This document shows positions 1 through 8,616 of a stretch of 37,866 nt of DNA, piece by piece (position 1 is the stretch's first letter; every line of letters begins with the position of its first letter). The stretch is from Leptolyngbyaceae cyanobacterium RM1_1_2 (GTDB lineage Bacteria; Cyanobacteriota; Cyanobacteriia; Phormidesmidales; Phormidesmidaceae): the NCBI GenBank assembly GCA_012032345.1, contig JAAUQI010000049.1:1-37866 (forward strand), written 5' to 3'. Made by a program: the position numbers and the translations under genes. A model generated the notes under the pieces. That model searched no databases. It was given only the letters and a program-made list of their open reading frames with translations, and was not told the DNA's origin.

Positions 1-160
1 AGGTCGTCCCTGTCAGCCACCCCCCAACCGCCAAGTAGGCGCAGGGGAACAGCAGCAGACCCGACCAGCCGATGAAAACAAATCTATCGCGCTTTAGCCA
101 GTCGTCGAGGACGTCGAACCATCCCCGTCCAGCTTGCGCGCGTCCCATTGCTATGGTCAT
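1..160 (-). CDS. psbD: Photosystem II D2 protein, N-terminal part (runs off the left edge)
   Basis: The reverse strand from the ATG at 160 encodes about 53 residues beginning [20 protein letters not shown]. The following [13 protein letters not shown] and [10 protein letters not shown] stretches are near-identical to the start of photosystem II reaction-centre protein D2. D2 binds chlorophyll, pheophytin and QA in the thylakoid membrane. The visible part is the stromal N-terminus and the first part of transmembrane helix A; the rest lies outside the window. The opening residues (AMGRAQAG) differ from the usual AVGRAPVE. Cyanobacteria often carry several psbD copies, so this may be any paralogue; the visible part cannot say which. 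ycf4 lies divergently about 640 bases away. Confidence 0.96.
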   Translation of the reverse strand, partial: MTIAMGRAQAGRGWFDVLDDWLKRDRFVFIGWSGLLLFPCAYLAVGGWLTGTT

Positions 161-801
161 ATCAAATCCTCTTAATATGGCATCAAGTCCTGTCTGGTTT
201 TGACTCCTTGAGCTTTAAACTTGGGCTACAAGCGAAGGCATCTTAGAGCCAAAACAGATTCATAAGTGAGCGTGTAACGCTACGTAAAGCTAGAAGCTTT
301 AGGTTTAGCTTCCACGACCTTATGAATCAACATCGGGTAGCTATGGGAAGCTGCCTTAGGATTCAAGATTTCTCCCTATGATACGTAGAGATTCAAAATT
401 TTACAATCTGACATGTGAATTCTCAGAAAGGAGAGAAAGCTTTTGCCTTCTAGCCAGAAGAATTTTGCTGGTGCATTTTGCCAGTTTTGGGCTAGCCCTG
501 AAAAAGAACCTTACTTCAGTCAAGCACTTTTTTTAGCTGCTAAGATGAGTCTCTCACCAGCTTTGTTATGGCTGCAAGTATTGCTACAGGCTCTGCTCTT
601 GCCGCCTAAACTGGAGGCAAAGCTTGCCGAGCTTGCGATCGCTCTTGTCTAGAGCAAACCCAATGATTTAGAAATTTAGATAGACCACTTCGCCTAGCGA
701 TTGCACCTGCAATATTTTCACTATTGCATTTTGTAAAGCTAAGCCATTGGATTTAAATAACAACTCGCTGTGTATGCAAATCTCAAAAAACTGAGCAAAC
801 C
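161..801. other. Intergenic region between psbD and ycf4
   Basis: This 640-base gap lies between two divergent photosystem genes and must hold both promoters and the psbD leader. It contains the inverted repeat at 257-328 and an imperfect direct repeat (ATTCAAGATTT near 362, ATTCAAAATTT near 392). An open frame from a TTG at 443 to 652 (69 codons) resembles nothing I know and has ordinary composition for non-coding DNA, so I do not call it a gene. Confidence 0.6.
257..328. repeat. 10-bp perfect inverted repeat in the psbD upstream region
   Basis: GATTCATAAG at 257-266 is the exact reverse complement of CTTATGAATC at 319-328, with 52 bases between. It lies 97-168 bases upstream of the psbD start codon. 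If transcribed as part of the psbD leader it could fold into a long stem-loop; if upstream of the transcription start it could be a split regulator site. The arms are seen; the role is inference. Confidence 0.5.
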
Positions 802-1367
802 ATGCCCATGTCTACTGTTTCTGCTGAGAGCACCTGTCTCCGTCGCCATGTTCTGGGTGCTAGACGACTTAGCAACTACTGGTGGGCGACTGTTATCACC
901 TTTGGAGGCATTGGTTTCTTTTTAGCTGGCCTCTCCAGCTATCTCAAGATCAATTTACTGCCTTTTGCCGAACCCACAGATCTCGTTTTTATACCTCAGG
1001 GCATAGCTATGGGCTTCTATGGTACGGCAGCGCTGCTGCTGGCAACTTATCTCTGGCTGATTATTCTCTGGGACGTAGGAGGAGGATATAACGAGTTCAA
1101 CAAAGACACCGGAAATTTACCATCTTTCGCTGGGGGTTCCCTGGTAAAGATCGGCGGATTGAGGTCAGTCAGATGCTAGAAAGCGTTCAAGGGGTCAAAG
1201 TAGCGATTAAAGAGGGACTCAATCCCAAGCGCGCCCTGTATCTGCGGGTGAAGGGAAAAGGAGAAATTCCGCTCACGCGGGTAGGCCAGCCTCTCGCCCT
1301 ATCGACGATTGAAAATGAAGGGGCTGAGCTAGCGCGTTTCTTGCAGGTACCTCTAGAAGGAATTTAG
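802..1367 (+). pseudogene. ycf4: Photosystem I assembly protein Ycf4, split by a frameshift
   Basis: Ycf4 is a thylakoid membrane protein that helps assemble photosystem I. The first frame (ATG at 802, or 808) gives VLGARRLSNYWWA, two transmembrane helices, IPQGIAMGFYG and WDVGGGYNEFNKDTG, all typical of Ycf4. After the codon ending at 1119 the match moves to another frame: from 1122 it reads IFRWGFPGKDRRIE, then EGLNPKRALYLRVKG and IPLTRVGQPL, ending at the TAG at 1365. Only CC (1120-1121) lies between, so one base is missing or two are extra. In the first frame translation stops at the TAG at 1177, losing the conserved stromal half. Both halves are otherwise well conserved, so either the break is recent or the base call is wrong. 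Confidence 0.88.
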
Positions 1368-1458
1368 ATCGGGTGCGGATGGTGGCTGCAAATGGTTACT
1401 TTGACAACTGAAATTGTGCGACAATTATGCTTCTGAGCTGTTGAAGGCAGATTTAGTC

Positions 1459-2214
1459 ATGATGAAAACGGCAAAATTTGGGTGGATTTCCCTGGTTCTA
1501 GCGATTGTTCTGTTTTTAGGGAGCTGTACTAGCACTGACTCTGTTAGCTCTGAAATAGCCTCATCGCCCGCAGAATCGTCTTCCCCAAGCGCTTCAAAGC
1601 AGGAAACTGCTGCTTTGGAACTTTCTGCTTTAGCAGGTAAGGCTACGGTTGAGCTGAGAGTCAACGGCTCTGCCATTGTGATTGAAGTCAATGGCGACGA
1701 TGCTCCGATCACAGCAGGCAACTTTGTTGACCTAGTGCAGCGAGGAGTCTATGACGGCACGGTTTTTCATCGGGTCGTGCGAGAGCCGGAACCGTTTGTG
1801 GTTCAAGGAGGCGATCCTCTGAGCAAAAATCCCGATATTCCGACGCAGCAGCTTGGCACAGGCAGTTTCACCGATCCCAGCACTGGCGCAGCCCGCTATA
1901 TTCCGCTGGAAATTAAGCCCTCTGGGGCTGATGAACCCGTTTACAGCAGCACTCTGGCAGACGCAGGCATATCAGACCCGCCCCAGCTGCAGCACTCACG
2001 AGGCGCGGTGGCGATGGCGCGATCGCAGTTTCCAGACTCGGCCTCAGCCCAGTTCTATATTGCTCTAGCGGATTTGCCGTTTCTCGACGGCAGCTACGCC
2101 GTTTTTGGCACTGTCACCTCAGGCATGGAGGTTGTAGACGCGATTCAACAAGGCGATGTAATCGAGTCAGCCGAAGTGACTGAGGGGCTGGATAATCTCA
2201 CGACGGCCAGCTAG
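1459..2214 (+). CDS. Lipoprotein cyclophilin-type peptidyl-prolyl isomerase
   Basis: Cyclophilins catalyse cis-trans isomerisation of proline bonds and assist protein folding. The protein (251 aa) starts with a hydrophobic segment ending in the lipobox LGSC, so it is probably lipidated and held on the outer face of the cytoplasmic membrane or in the thylakoid lumen. A Ser/Ala-rich linker follows. The cyclophilin domain shows [30 protein letters not shown], the [10 protein letters not shown] block and SAQFYIAL. The usual W near the C-terminus is replaced ([13 protein letters not shown]), as in other bacterial cyclophilins. I chose the ATG at 1459 because AAGG sits 11 bases upstream and it places the signal peptide at the N-terminus. 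A TTG at 1414 in the same frame would add 15 polar residues before it. The beta-ketoacyl synthase follows after 12 bases. Confidence 0.9.
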   Translation: MMKTAKFGWISLVLAIVLFLGSCTSTDSVSSEIASSPAESSSPSASKQETAALELSALAGKATVELRVNGSAIVIEVNGDDAPITAGNFVDLVQRGVYDGTVFHRVVREPEPFVVQGGDPLSKNPDIPTQQLGTGSFTDPSTGAARYIPLEIKPSGADEPVYSSTLADAGISDPPQLQHSRGAVAMARSQFPDSASAQFYIALADLPFLDGSYAVFGTVTSGMEVVDAIQQGDVIESAEVTEGLDNLTTAS

Positions 2215-2226
2215 AGCTTCTGCTCT

Positions 2227-3366
2227 GTGGATGTTGTTATTACGGGCATCGGCTTAACCACGGCTTTGGGTTCAGGCATTGAGGTCAACTGGAAGCGGCT
2301 GCTAGCAGGTGAAAGTGCGATCGCCCTGCTGCAGCCCTTCAGAGATTTACCAGCTAAACCACTGGCTCTAATCGGCTCCCACCCGGCCTGCTTGAACCAG
2401 ATTTTGCACGAAACAGTCGCATCTGCGATCGCAGATGCGAGCCTACAGTCGCCTTTACCCGAGTGTGGGGTAGCCGTGGGTTCTAGCCGTAGCCACCAAA
2501 ATATTTGGGAGCAGCTAGCCGCTCAAAAGTTTGAATCCTTTAAACCTGCTGGTCAAACGGCTACTGACTGGCTAGCTTCGCTGCCCCACAGTCCTGCAGT
2601 AGCTGTGGCCCAGCAGATTCAAACCCAGGCTCCCGTGCTGGCCCCCATGTCCGCCTGTGCCACCGGACTATGGAGCGTGATTCAGGGGGCTGGACTCATT
2701 GTTAACGGTCACTGCGATCGCGCTATTGTTGGGGCTGTGGAAGCTCCAGTAACGCCTCTAACCCTGGCCGGTTTCGACAAGATGGGCACCCTGGCTAAAA
2801 CTGGCTGCTACCCCTTTGATTGCCAGCGAGAGGGGCTGGTTTTAGGTGAAGGGGCTGCTGCCATAATTTTGGAATCGTCTGCGGTTGCCCATCAGCGTCA
2901 GGCTAAGATCTACGCTCAGCTCTTGGGCTTTGGGGCGACTGCCGATGGCTATCACCTCACCTCACCAGATCCTCACTCAAAATTAGGGCTAGCCGCTATC
3001 AAAACCTGTCTGCAGCGATCGCGGCTAGCTGCCCAAGAGATTGACTACATTCATGCCCACGGTACCAGTACCCAGCGCAATGATGCTTACGAAGCCAGAC
3101 TGATTCAAGCTTTATTTCCTCAGGGCGTGGCCGTTAGCTCAACCAAAGGAGCCACAGGACATACCCTGGGGGCTTCTGGGGCAATTGGTCTGGTCTTTTG
3201 TCTGCTGGCCCTCAAACACCAATTTTTGCCCCCCTGCACGGGCCTCCAGTCCCCTGCTTTTGATCTCAACTTGGTAACTCAGGCTCAGCCCCATCCCTTG
3301 AGAAATATTCTCTGCCTAAGCTTCGGCTTTGGCGGACAAAATGTGGCAATCGCAGTCGGAAAGTAG
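2227..3366 (+). CDS. Beta-ketoacyl-ACP synthase (FabF/KAS II family)
   Basis: This condensing enzyme joins malonyl-ACP to a growing acyl chain in fatty acid synthesis. The 379-residue thiolase-fold protein opens with VVITGIGLTTALG. All three catalytic residues are in place: Cys144 in MSACATG, His278 in HAHGTSTQRND and His312 in ATGHTLGASGA, with the supporting Lys307. FabF is usually 410-420 aa, so this is a short member with a reduced middle region. It could be a second KAS or part of a specialised pathway rather than the main FabF; no acyl carrier protein or reductase gene is nearby. The start is a GTG at 2227. It follows the cyclophilin gene by 12 bases and converges on the next gene, with 10 bases between the stops. 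Confidence 0.88.
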   Translation: MDVVITGIGLTTALGSGIEVNWKRLLAGESAIALLQPFRDLPAKPLALIGSHPACLNQILHETVASAIADASLQSPLPECGVAVGSSRSHQNIWEQLAAQKFESFKPAGQTATDWLASLPHSPAVAVAQQIQTQAPVLAPMSACATGLWSVIQGAGLIVNGHCDRAIVGAVEAPVTPLTLAGFDKMGTLAKTGCYPFDCQREGLVLGEGAAAIILESSAVAHQRQAKIYAQLLGFGATADGYHLTSPDPHSKLGLAAIKTCLQRSRLAAQEIDYIHAHGTSTQRNDAYEARLIQALFPQGVAVSSTKGATGHTLGASGAIGLVFCLLALKHQFLPPCTGLQSPAFDLNLVTQAQPHPLRNILCLSFGFGGQNVAIAVGK

Positions 3367-3376
3367 CTTTCCTGGT

Positions 3377-4606
3377 TCAGGCTGCTCCAATGGCCTCAAT
3401 AGCCGCCTCCATAGCGATCGCCACATGCGTCCAGTGAGTACCACCCTGACAGTAGACAATGTAAGGAGGCCGCAGCGGTCCATCTGCGGACAGTTCTGAA
3501 GTGCTGCCATCAACAAACGTGCCGCCTGCCATCACCAGTTCACTCTCGTAGCCTGGCATTCCAGCAGGCACTGGGCTGATGTAAGCCCCCACGGGTGAAC
3601 ACTGCTGGACTGCCTGACAAAAAGCAATAAGCTTCTCGGCAGAGCCTAACTGAATCGCCTGAATCACATCTCTCTGGGGGGCATCAGGTTTTGGACTGAC
3701 CTCATAGCCCAGCCGATCGAATGTCTGAGCTATGAGGTAGTTGCCTTTGAGGGCTTCTCCCACCATTTGGGGGGCTAGAAAAAGTCCCTGGAACAGCAGA
3801 CGATTTTGATCCAGGGTGGCGCCGCCGCTGCTGCCAATGCCGGGGGCGGTCAGGCGACAGGCGGCAGCCTCGACTAAATCAGCCCGACCTGCTATGTAGC
3901 CTCCGGTTGGGACAATCGTACCGCCAGGGTTTTTAATCAGCGAACCTGCGATTAAATCTGCACCGACAGCGGTGGGTTCACAATCTTCAACGAATTCTCC
4001 GTAGCAGTTGTCCACAAAGCAAACGGTCTCGGAATTTTGCTGCTTTACTAGCTGCACAATGTGGCGGATATCCGCAATTGACAAACTCGATCGCCAGCTA
4101 TAGCCACAGGATCGCTGAATCAGCACCAGCCGAGTCTTGGGCCTAATGGCTGAGGCCAGCGCATTCCAGTCAACTGTGCCGGTCTCAGCCAGCGGCAGTT
4201 CTCTATAAGCGACCCCAAATTCTTTCAATGATCCTTGTCCCTTACCTCGCAGTCCTAGGACTTCTTCTAAGGTGTCGTAGGGAGCGCCAGCGACTGCTAA
4301 AAGCTCGTCTCCGGGTCGCAGCACGCCAAAAAGGGCACAGGCGATCGCATGAGTGCCTGAGACAAACTGCACTCGCACAATGGCCGCCTCTGCGTCTACA
4401 ATCGAGGCGAATGACTGATCAAGCACCTGTCTGCCCAGATCGTCGTGCCCATAGCCAGAAACGCTGGCAAAATGATGAGGGCCGACTCGATTGTTGCGGA
4501 ATGCTATAAGCACTCGAGATAGATTTTTCTTGACCTGAGCGTCAATTCCGTAAAAAATTTGAGTGAGTGCTTGTTCTGATAGCTCCAGCTTTTTCAAGCT
4601 CTTCAT
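3377..4606 (-). CDS. PLP-dependent methionine gamma-lyase-like protein (aluminum resistance protein family)
   Basis: The 409-residue protein is a fold-type I PLP enzyme of the Cys/Met-metabolism group, the branch annotated as methionine gamma-lyase family or aluminum resistance protein. Visible features are the FASVSGYGHDDLGR block, VQFVSGTHAIACALFG, the PLP-contacting Asp199 in FVDNCYGEF, and the Schiff-base Lys225 in GSLIKNPGG. The C-terminal block PPYIVYCQGGTHWTHVAIA is typical of this branch. The true substrate is not established for most members; a role in sulfur amino-acid turnover is a family inference. The gene stands alone on the minus strand, between a convergent KAS gene and the divergent desaturase gene, whose starts are 86 bases apart. 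Confidence 0.88.
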   Translation of the reverse strand: MKSLKKLELSEQALTQIFYGIDAQVKKNLSRVLIAFRNNRVGPHHFASVSGYGHDDLGRQVLDQSFASIVDAEAAIVRVQFVSGTHAIACALFGVLRPGDELLAVAGAPYDTLEEVLGLRGKGQGSLKEFGVAYRELPLAETGTVDWNALASAIRPKTRLVLIQRSCGYSWRSSLSIADIRHIVQLVKQQNSETVCFVDNCYGEFVEDCEPTAVGADLIAGSLIKNPGGTIVPTGGYIAGRADLVEAAACRLTAPGIGSSGGATLDQNRLLFQGLFLAPQMVGEALKGNYLIAQTFDRLGYEVSPKPDAPQRDVIQAIQLGSAEKLIAFCQAVQQCSPVGAYISPVPAGMPGYESELVMAGGTFVDGSTSELSADGPLRPPYIVYCQGGTHWTHVAIAMEAAIEAIGAA

Positions 4607-4691
4607 TGATTCTTTATTCTGCGATTTAGAGTGACGTGGACTCTATTGTCGCGTGTAGAGGAAGCAAATTGTTCGTAAACTGAGATTTTTC

Positions 4692-5510
4692 ATGACTGTC
4701 GCTAAACCTGCTCAACTCTCGCTCAATTGGCCCACCATCATATTCATGGTGATTGTTCACGTCGGTGCACTGTTTGCTCTGCTGCCGAATAACTTTAGCT
4801 GGGCAGCCGTTGGGCTAGCCCTTTTCCTACACTGGTTTACAGGCTGCCTTGGCATTACCCTGGGCTGGCACCGATTAATTGCTCATCGCAGCTTCCAAGT
4901 GCCCAAGTGGCTAGAATATTTCTTTGTATTTTGCGGTAGCTTAGCCTGCCAGCATGGCCCCATTGAGTGGGTAGGTTTGCACCGACACCATCATGCTTAT
5001 TCTGATCAGGCTGTGGACCACCACAATTCCGGTAAGGGATTCTGGTGGAGTCATATGGGCTGGATCTTTCACGAAGTTCCGGCTGAGAGAGAGACTCCCC
5101 GCTTTACCCGTGATATTGCCAACGACCCGGTTTATCTCTTTTTTGAAAAATATTTCTTCCCCCTACAGATTGTCTTAGGCGCTCTCCTCTATGCCCTAGG
5201 CGGTTGGCCTTTTGTAATTTGGGGTATTTGCGTGCGGCTGGTAGCTGTTTATCACTGTACCTGGCTGGTCAATAGCGCTACTCACAAGTTCGGCTACCGG
5301 GCTTACGAAACCGAAGATCGCTCAACTAACTGCTGGTGGGTTGCTGTCCTCACCTACGGCGAGGGGTGGCACAACAACCATCATGCCTATCAGTATTCTG
5401 CCCGTCACGGTCTGAAATGGTGGGAAATTGATATGACCTGGATGACTATTCGCTTTCTGCAGTCCCTGGGCTTGGCCAGCAAAGTCAAGCTGGCAGATGA
5501 GGGCAGCTAG
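4692..5510 (+). CDS. desC: Fatty acid desaturase, DesC-like (Delta9 acyl-lipid type)
   Basis: These membrane di-iron enzymes insert the first (Delta9) double bond into acyl chains of membrane lipids. The 272-residue protein has the three histidine boxes of the stearoyl desaturase family: HRLIAH (60-65), HRHHH (97-101) and HNNHH (227-231). Hydrophobic segments flank them as in other DesC proteins. Length and box spacing match cyanobacterial DesC, and the motif GWHRLIAHRSF is typical. The ATG at 4692 gives the expected N-terminus. Many cyanobacterial desaturase genes are induced by cold, but no regulatory site for this was seen. The gene is monocistronic: divergent from the PLP enzyme and facing the proA-like gene. 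Confidence 0.92.
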   Translation: MTVAKPAQLSLNWPTIIFMVIVHVGALFALLPNNFSWAAVGLALFLHWFTGCLGITLGWHRLIAHRSFQVPKWLEYFFVFCGSLACQHGPIEWVGLHRHHHAYSDQAVDHHNSGKGFWWSHMGWIFHEVPAERETPRFTRDIANDPVYLFFEKYFFPLQIVLGALLYALGGWPFVIWGICVRLVAVYHCTWLVNSATHKFGYRAYETEDRSTNCWWVAVLTYGEGWHNNHHAYQYSARHGLKWWEIDMTWMTIRFLQSLGLASKVKLADEGS

Positions 5511-5575
5511 CAGTTGCACCTGAAAGGGTCTGGATCGCTAAATTCAAAGCTCACCGACAGACCCATGCGCTCAGC

Positions 5576-6823
5576 CTAGTTGCCCTGAACAATCTGTTTA
5601 ATAGTTGTCAGGGCTTCTAGGCCGATAATACCGCCACAGCGCCCTTCCTGGCTTGACATCCCTAGGGCAATGCCCGTGCCCTGCTTGGGGTTTCGAGAAA
5701 ATCGAGATGACGCATTGATGTATACAGAGGTGCTGCTGACAGTGAGGGCAAACTGCCGCCCCTCGGCATAGGACTCAGTGATCAGACAGTCTGCGTGGCC
5801 GCTGCTGTAGCGATTAATCCAGGCGATCGCTGAGCCGAGGCTGTCTACCCGCTTGAAGGCAACTTTGGGACCGAGGTAAGGCTGCTGCCAGTCTTGGGGA
5901 GTGGCCAGGGTCAGCTCTGGAAATTCAGTCACCATTTGCTCGTCTCCCTGCAGGTCAAACCCCTGTCCTCGCAGCCGATTCCATAGACGGGTTAGCATAG
6001 AGCTGGCATGACTGGTATGCACCAGCACTTTTTCGATGGCGTTCACCGCGTCAGGCTGCCCTCGGTGACTGTCCAAAACCATGTCGCCCACAAGATCGGA
6101 GCTGCTCGAAGTAGACCAGTAAAGATAGCAGTTGCCCATAGTCGCGGCTAAAACCGGAACGGTTGCCTGACGTTTAATCTGCTGGATCAGGCTAGGCCGT
6201 CCGTAGGGAATGACTAAGCTGATATCAGGGAGCTGTACTAGCTGATTTCGCAGCGCCTCTCCCTGCTCTGGAGAGAGAAACAGCAGGCTGGTTGCAGGTA
6301 ATCCGGCCATTGCGATCGCTTCCTGCAGCACCTGAACAATGACCTGGTTGGTCTGGCTGGCTTCGCTGCCACCTTTGAGCACCAGCCCATTACCCACGCG
6401 ACAGCAAAGTCCGGCAGCAATCGCGCCTAGCTCAGGAAACGCCTCGTACACCAAAGCAATAACGCCTAGAGGCTGGAGCTGATAGTAGGCAGTAGCCGTA
6501 TCATGGGCATAGGGCAATCTAGACATTTGCGGAGAGGGAACCCCCAAAGCCGACAAGCGCCGCAAGATTTTAGTCGCTACCTGCAGCCGTTCTGGTGTCA
6601 GTCTTAGCCAATCCAGTACCAAGTCGGGTACTGCCATTTCTCGGCTGGCCTCTAAGTCGAGAGTATTGGCTTCTAAAATCTGGTCTTGATTACTCTCAAT
6701 TGCCTGTGCCATCAGCTCTAGGGCGTGACTTTTAGTTTCAGCGCCTAGCGAAGCCAGCTTGTGAGCAGATTGAGCAACCTGACGGACAGCAGAGACTAGG
6801 TGGGGGGGAGGAGCCGAGGTCAT
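5576..6823 (-). CDS. Gamma-glutamyl phosphate reductase-like protein (ProA paralogue) lacking the catalytic Cys
   Basis: ProA reduces gamma-glutamyl phosphate to glutamate semialdehyde in proline synthesis and is an aldehyde-dehydrogenase-fold enzyme. The whole protein (415 aa from the ATG at 6823) aligns with ProA: QPLGVIALVYEAFPELGA, LVLKGGSEASQTN, NAIEKVLVH, LGPKVAFKRVDS and WINRYSSGHADC. Several key positions differ. The stretch normally ending in VCNA or TCNA reads GQPDAVNA, so Val260 (codon 6044-6046) replaces the nucleophilic Cys; NCH is NCY; ESRPD is EAFPE; SGHTD is SGHAD. It may therefore be inactive as a reductase or have another role, with a standard proA elsewhere. The ATG at 6823 lies 5 bases after the upstream stop; an in-frame TTG at 6850 would overlap that gene. 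Confidence 0.82.
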   Translation of the reverse strand: MTSAPPPHLVSAVRQVAQSAHKLASLGAETKSHALELMAQAIESNQDQILEANTLDLEASREMAVPDLVLDWLRLTPERLQVATKILRRLSALGVPSPQMSRLPYAHDTATAYYQLQPLGVIALVYEAFPELGAIAAGLCCRVGNGLVLKGGSEASQTNQVIVQVLQEAIAMAGLPATSLLFLSPEQGEALRNQLVQLPDISLVIPYGRPSLIQQIKRQATVPVLAATMGNCYLYWSTSSSSDLVGDMVLDSHRGQPDAVNAIEKVLVHTSHASSMLTRLWNRLRGQGFDLQGDEQMVTEFPELTLATPQDWQQPYLGPKVAFKRVDSLGSAIAWINRYSSGHADCLITESYAEGRQFALTVSSTSVYINASSRFSRNPKQGTGIALGMSSQEGRCGGIIGLEALTTIKQIVQGN

Positions 6824-6828
6824 TGATG

Positions 6829-7239
6829 CTAACGCCTGCAGGCTAACCAAAACATAAAAACCAGCAGCATTGAGATTAATAAAGCTGCTGCTACTCGCAC
6901 GGCTAGAGCCGTTGTAGCGGGGGGTTGCAGCGTCGCTAGCAGCAGGATAAAAATAGCAATGCCAAAAATGAAAAAGAATAAAAAGGGCAAATAGTTACGG
7001 CTTAGCCCCCCCCGATCAAGCGTCCACTGCTGGCCGACCCAGCGCCATGCCCGCTTGTAAGGGTAGTGGGTAGAGAGTTGCTCGATCACATATCCGTCTT
7101 CTTGCAGGACAAAAATTTGCTGGCAGCGATCGCAGCCAAACGCTTCAGTCAGAGCAATAGGGACTATGCGACCTCGACGACGGCAGGGACAGGGGTAGTC
7201 CGCCGTGAGGTCAACCTTTTGACTTTTTTTAGAACGCAC
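6829..7239 (-). CDS. Small membrane protein with an N-terminal zinc-ribbon-like motif
   Basis: The 136-residue product is not a family I can name. Its N-terminal 45 residues contain CPC at about 17-19 and CDRC at about 36-39, spaced like a zinc ribbon, within YPCPCRRRGRIVPIALTEAF. A polar stretch ends in YPYKRAWRWVGQQWTLDR. Two strong hydrophobic segments follow (about residues 84-104 and 111-132), so it is probably a two-helix membrane protein with a cytosolic metal-binding head. It precedes the proA-like gene on the same strand with 5 bases between, so they are probably co-transcribed. The start is a GTG at 7239 with no clear ribosome-binding site. Confidence 0.72.
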   Translation of the reverse strand: MRSKKSQKVDLTADYPCPCRRRGRIVPIALTEAFGCDRCQQIFVLQEDGYVIEQLSTHYPYKRAWRWVGQQWTLDRGGLSRNYLPFLFFFIFGIAIFILLLATLQPPATTALAVRVAAALLISMLLVFMFWLACRR

Positions 7240-7512
7240 AGGCAGCGGCAGGCAGGTGTAAAAAGATGGCTTCAGTCTACAAATAGACTAACTTCAGATT
7301 AGCTAAAGCCCAACCAATAAAACAAGCTTATTCAAAGAGGCTTTACGGACTCTCTGACATTTTAGGCTCAAACCTTCTTGTTCGGGCCGTGAGCACTACA
7401 GCCTAGCCCTAGTTAAGTCTAGGTAAGCAGCATAAGCAAAGGAAAGAAGCTACCCTTTTGGCTCTTTGCTTGGGCTGTTCACTATCGCTATTAACTTTAG
7501 GCGTTTGCTAAA
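7240..7512. other. Intergenic region downstream of tRNA-Gly
   Basis: About 270 bases between the small membrane protein gene and tRNA-Gly. I see no coding potential or strong hairpin here. It must hold the promoter of the membrane protein/proA-like unit. Confidence 0.5.
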
Positions 7513-7584
7513 AGCGGGTAACGCGATTCGAACGCGCGACATTCACCTTGGCAAGGTGACGCTCTACCACTGAGCTATACCCGC
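7513..7584 (-). tRNA. tRNA-Gly (anticodon GCC)
   Basis: The reverse strand folds as a complete 72-nt tRNA. The acceptor arms GCGGGTA and TACCCGC pair perfectly, followed by the discriminator T usual for bacterial tRNA-Gly. The D arm is GCTCAGTGGTAGAGC. The anticodon stem-loop is CACCTTGCCAAGGTG with anticodon GCC. The T arm is GCGCGTTCGAATCGCGT. CCA is not encoded. It follows ribH on the same strand by 64 bases. Confidence 0.97.
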
Positions 7585-7648
7585 ATATATTTTTCAGACT
7601 TTGACTAGAATCTCAGATTTGAACGGTTTTGTCAACGGGTAGTCTGGC

Positions 7649-8233
7649 TTAATTTTTGGCCTCAGTTTCTCCCGGCACCAGTGCCTGAGGATGCCCAGAT
7701 GCCAAGCGCTGCGGCTCTCCAGCGGCTAAGCCGTTGGCTGAATTGCCCTGAGGCAGAGTGCGAATTTGCCGCATCAGGCTGGCCATTTCTAGGGCACTCA
7801 TGCCGTAGTTCCAGCCCAGGTTGCTCTTGATGCCAGCTCGTTCGAGGGCCTGCTGCATAGAATCAGTTGTCAGAATGCCAAAAACAACTGGCACTCCTGT
7901 TTGTAGACTGGTCGCAGCAATTCCCTTGGAAACTTCAGCCGCAACGTAGTCAAAATGGGGGGTTTGACCGCGAATCACCGCACCCAGACAGATGATAGCG
8001 TCGTACTGCCCTGAGAGCGCTAGCTGACGCGCTACCAGCGGAACTTCAAAGCTTCCAGGAACCCAGGCATAATCAACCTGGCTTCCTTCGGGCGTAACAT
8101 CTACACCGTGGCGTTTGAGGCAGTCCTGGCAGCCTTCTACCAGCTTGCCGGTCACCAGATCGTTGAAGCGACCAATTACAAATGCGAAGCGAAGTGAGCT
8201 ACTGTCCGTAAAGCTACCTTCAAAAACGGCCAT
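7649..8233 (-). CDS. ribH: 6,7-dimethyl-8-ribityllumazine synthase
   Basis: RibH condenses 5-amino-6-ribitylaminouracil with dihydroxybutanone phosphate, the penultimate step of riboflavin synthesis, and forms cytosolic icosahedral or pentameric shells. The 194-residue protein shows the family order: [14 protein letters not shown] at the N-terminus, [30 protein letters not shown] with the catalytic His, and [18 protein letters not shown]. The last 35 or so residues (after MRQIRTLPQ) are a Gly/Ala/Pro-rich tail beyond the usual 155-160 residues, as in other cyanobacterial RibH proteins. psbZ lies 15 bases upstream on the same strand, so the two are likely co-transcribed. This psbZ-ribH order recurs in cyanobacteria. 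Confidence 0.96.
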   Translation of the reverse strand: MAVFEGSFTDSSSLRFAFVIGRFNDLVTGKLVEGCQDCLKRHGVDVTPEGSQVDYAWVPGSFEVPLVARQLALSGQYDAIICLGAVIRGQTPHFDYVAAEVSKGIAATSLQTGVPVVFGILTTDSMQQALERAGIKSNLGWNYGMSALEMASLMRQIRTLPQGNSANGLAAGEPQRLASGHPQALVPGETEAKN

Positions 8234-8248
8234 ATTTCCCCAAATTTA

Positions 8249-8440
8249 TTAAACAACTAGATAGTTAAGACCGCCCACTACTACTACGAGTACGCCCCAA
8301 AGAACAGATCCCAAAAGAATCAGACGCTTTGACTGATCCCAATTTTGCGGAGAAGCATAGGCAACAGGAACACCAACTACCATGACAAAAGACCAAACGA
8401 CCAGAGCCAGGAGGGCAATTTGAAACAGAATTGATACCAT
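8249..8440 (-). CDS. psbZ: Photosystem II protein PsbZ (Ycf9)
   Basis: PsbZ is a small two-helix subunit of photosystem II that stabilises the contact between the core and its antenna. The 63-residue product has two hydrophobic helices ([20 protein letters not shown] and [20 protein letters not shown]) separated by the conserved [15 protein letters not shown] loop. The length matches the family (62-63 aa). A GAGAG purine run precedes the ATG. ribH follows 15 bases downstream. Confidence 0.96.
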   Translation of the reverse strand: MVSILFQIALLALVVWSFVMVVGVPVAYASPQNWDQSKRLILLGSVLWGVLVVVVGGLNYLVV

Positions 8441-8616
8441 TTTTCTCTCTCAATACAACAATTTTATAAAAATGCTTGCAGCAGCGCAGCTTCCTTCGAG
8501 GATTACTGCTCTTTACACAGCCTTGTTAGTACGCTATCAGAAATTAGACCCCTTGCAAAAGTTCCTGGCCGACTGGCTTGACTAAACCTTTTTTACCCGC
8601 AGCTTTGTAATTTTCC

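Noticed and set aside
443-652. 69-codon open frame from a TTG between psbD and ycf4
   Set aside because: No recognisable motif and a rare start codon; it lies in a promoter region.
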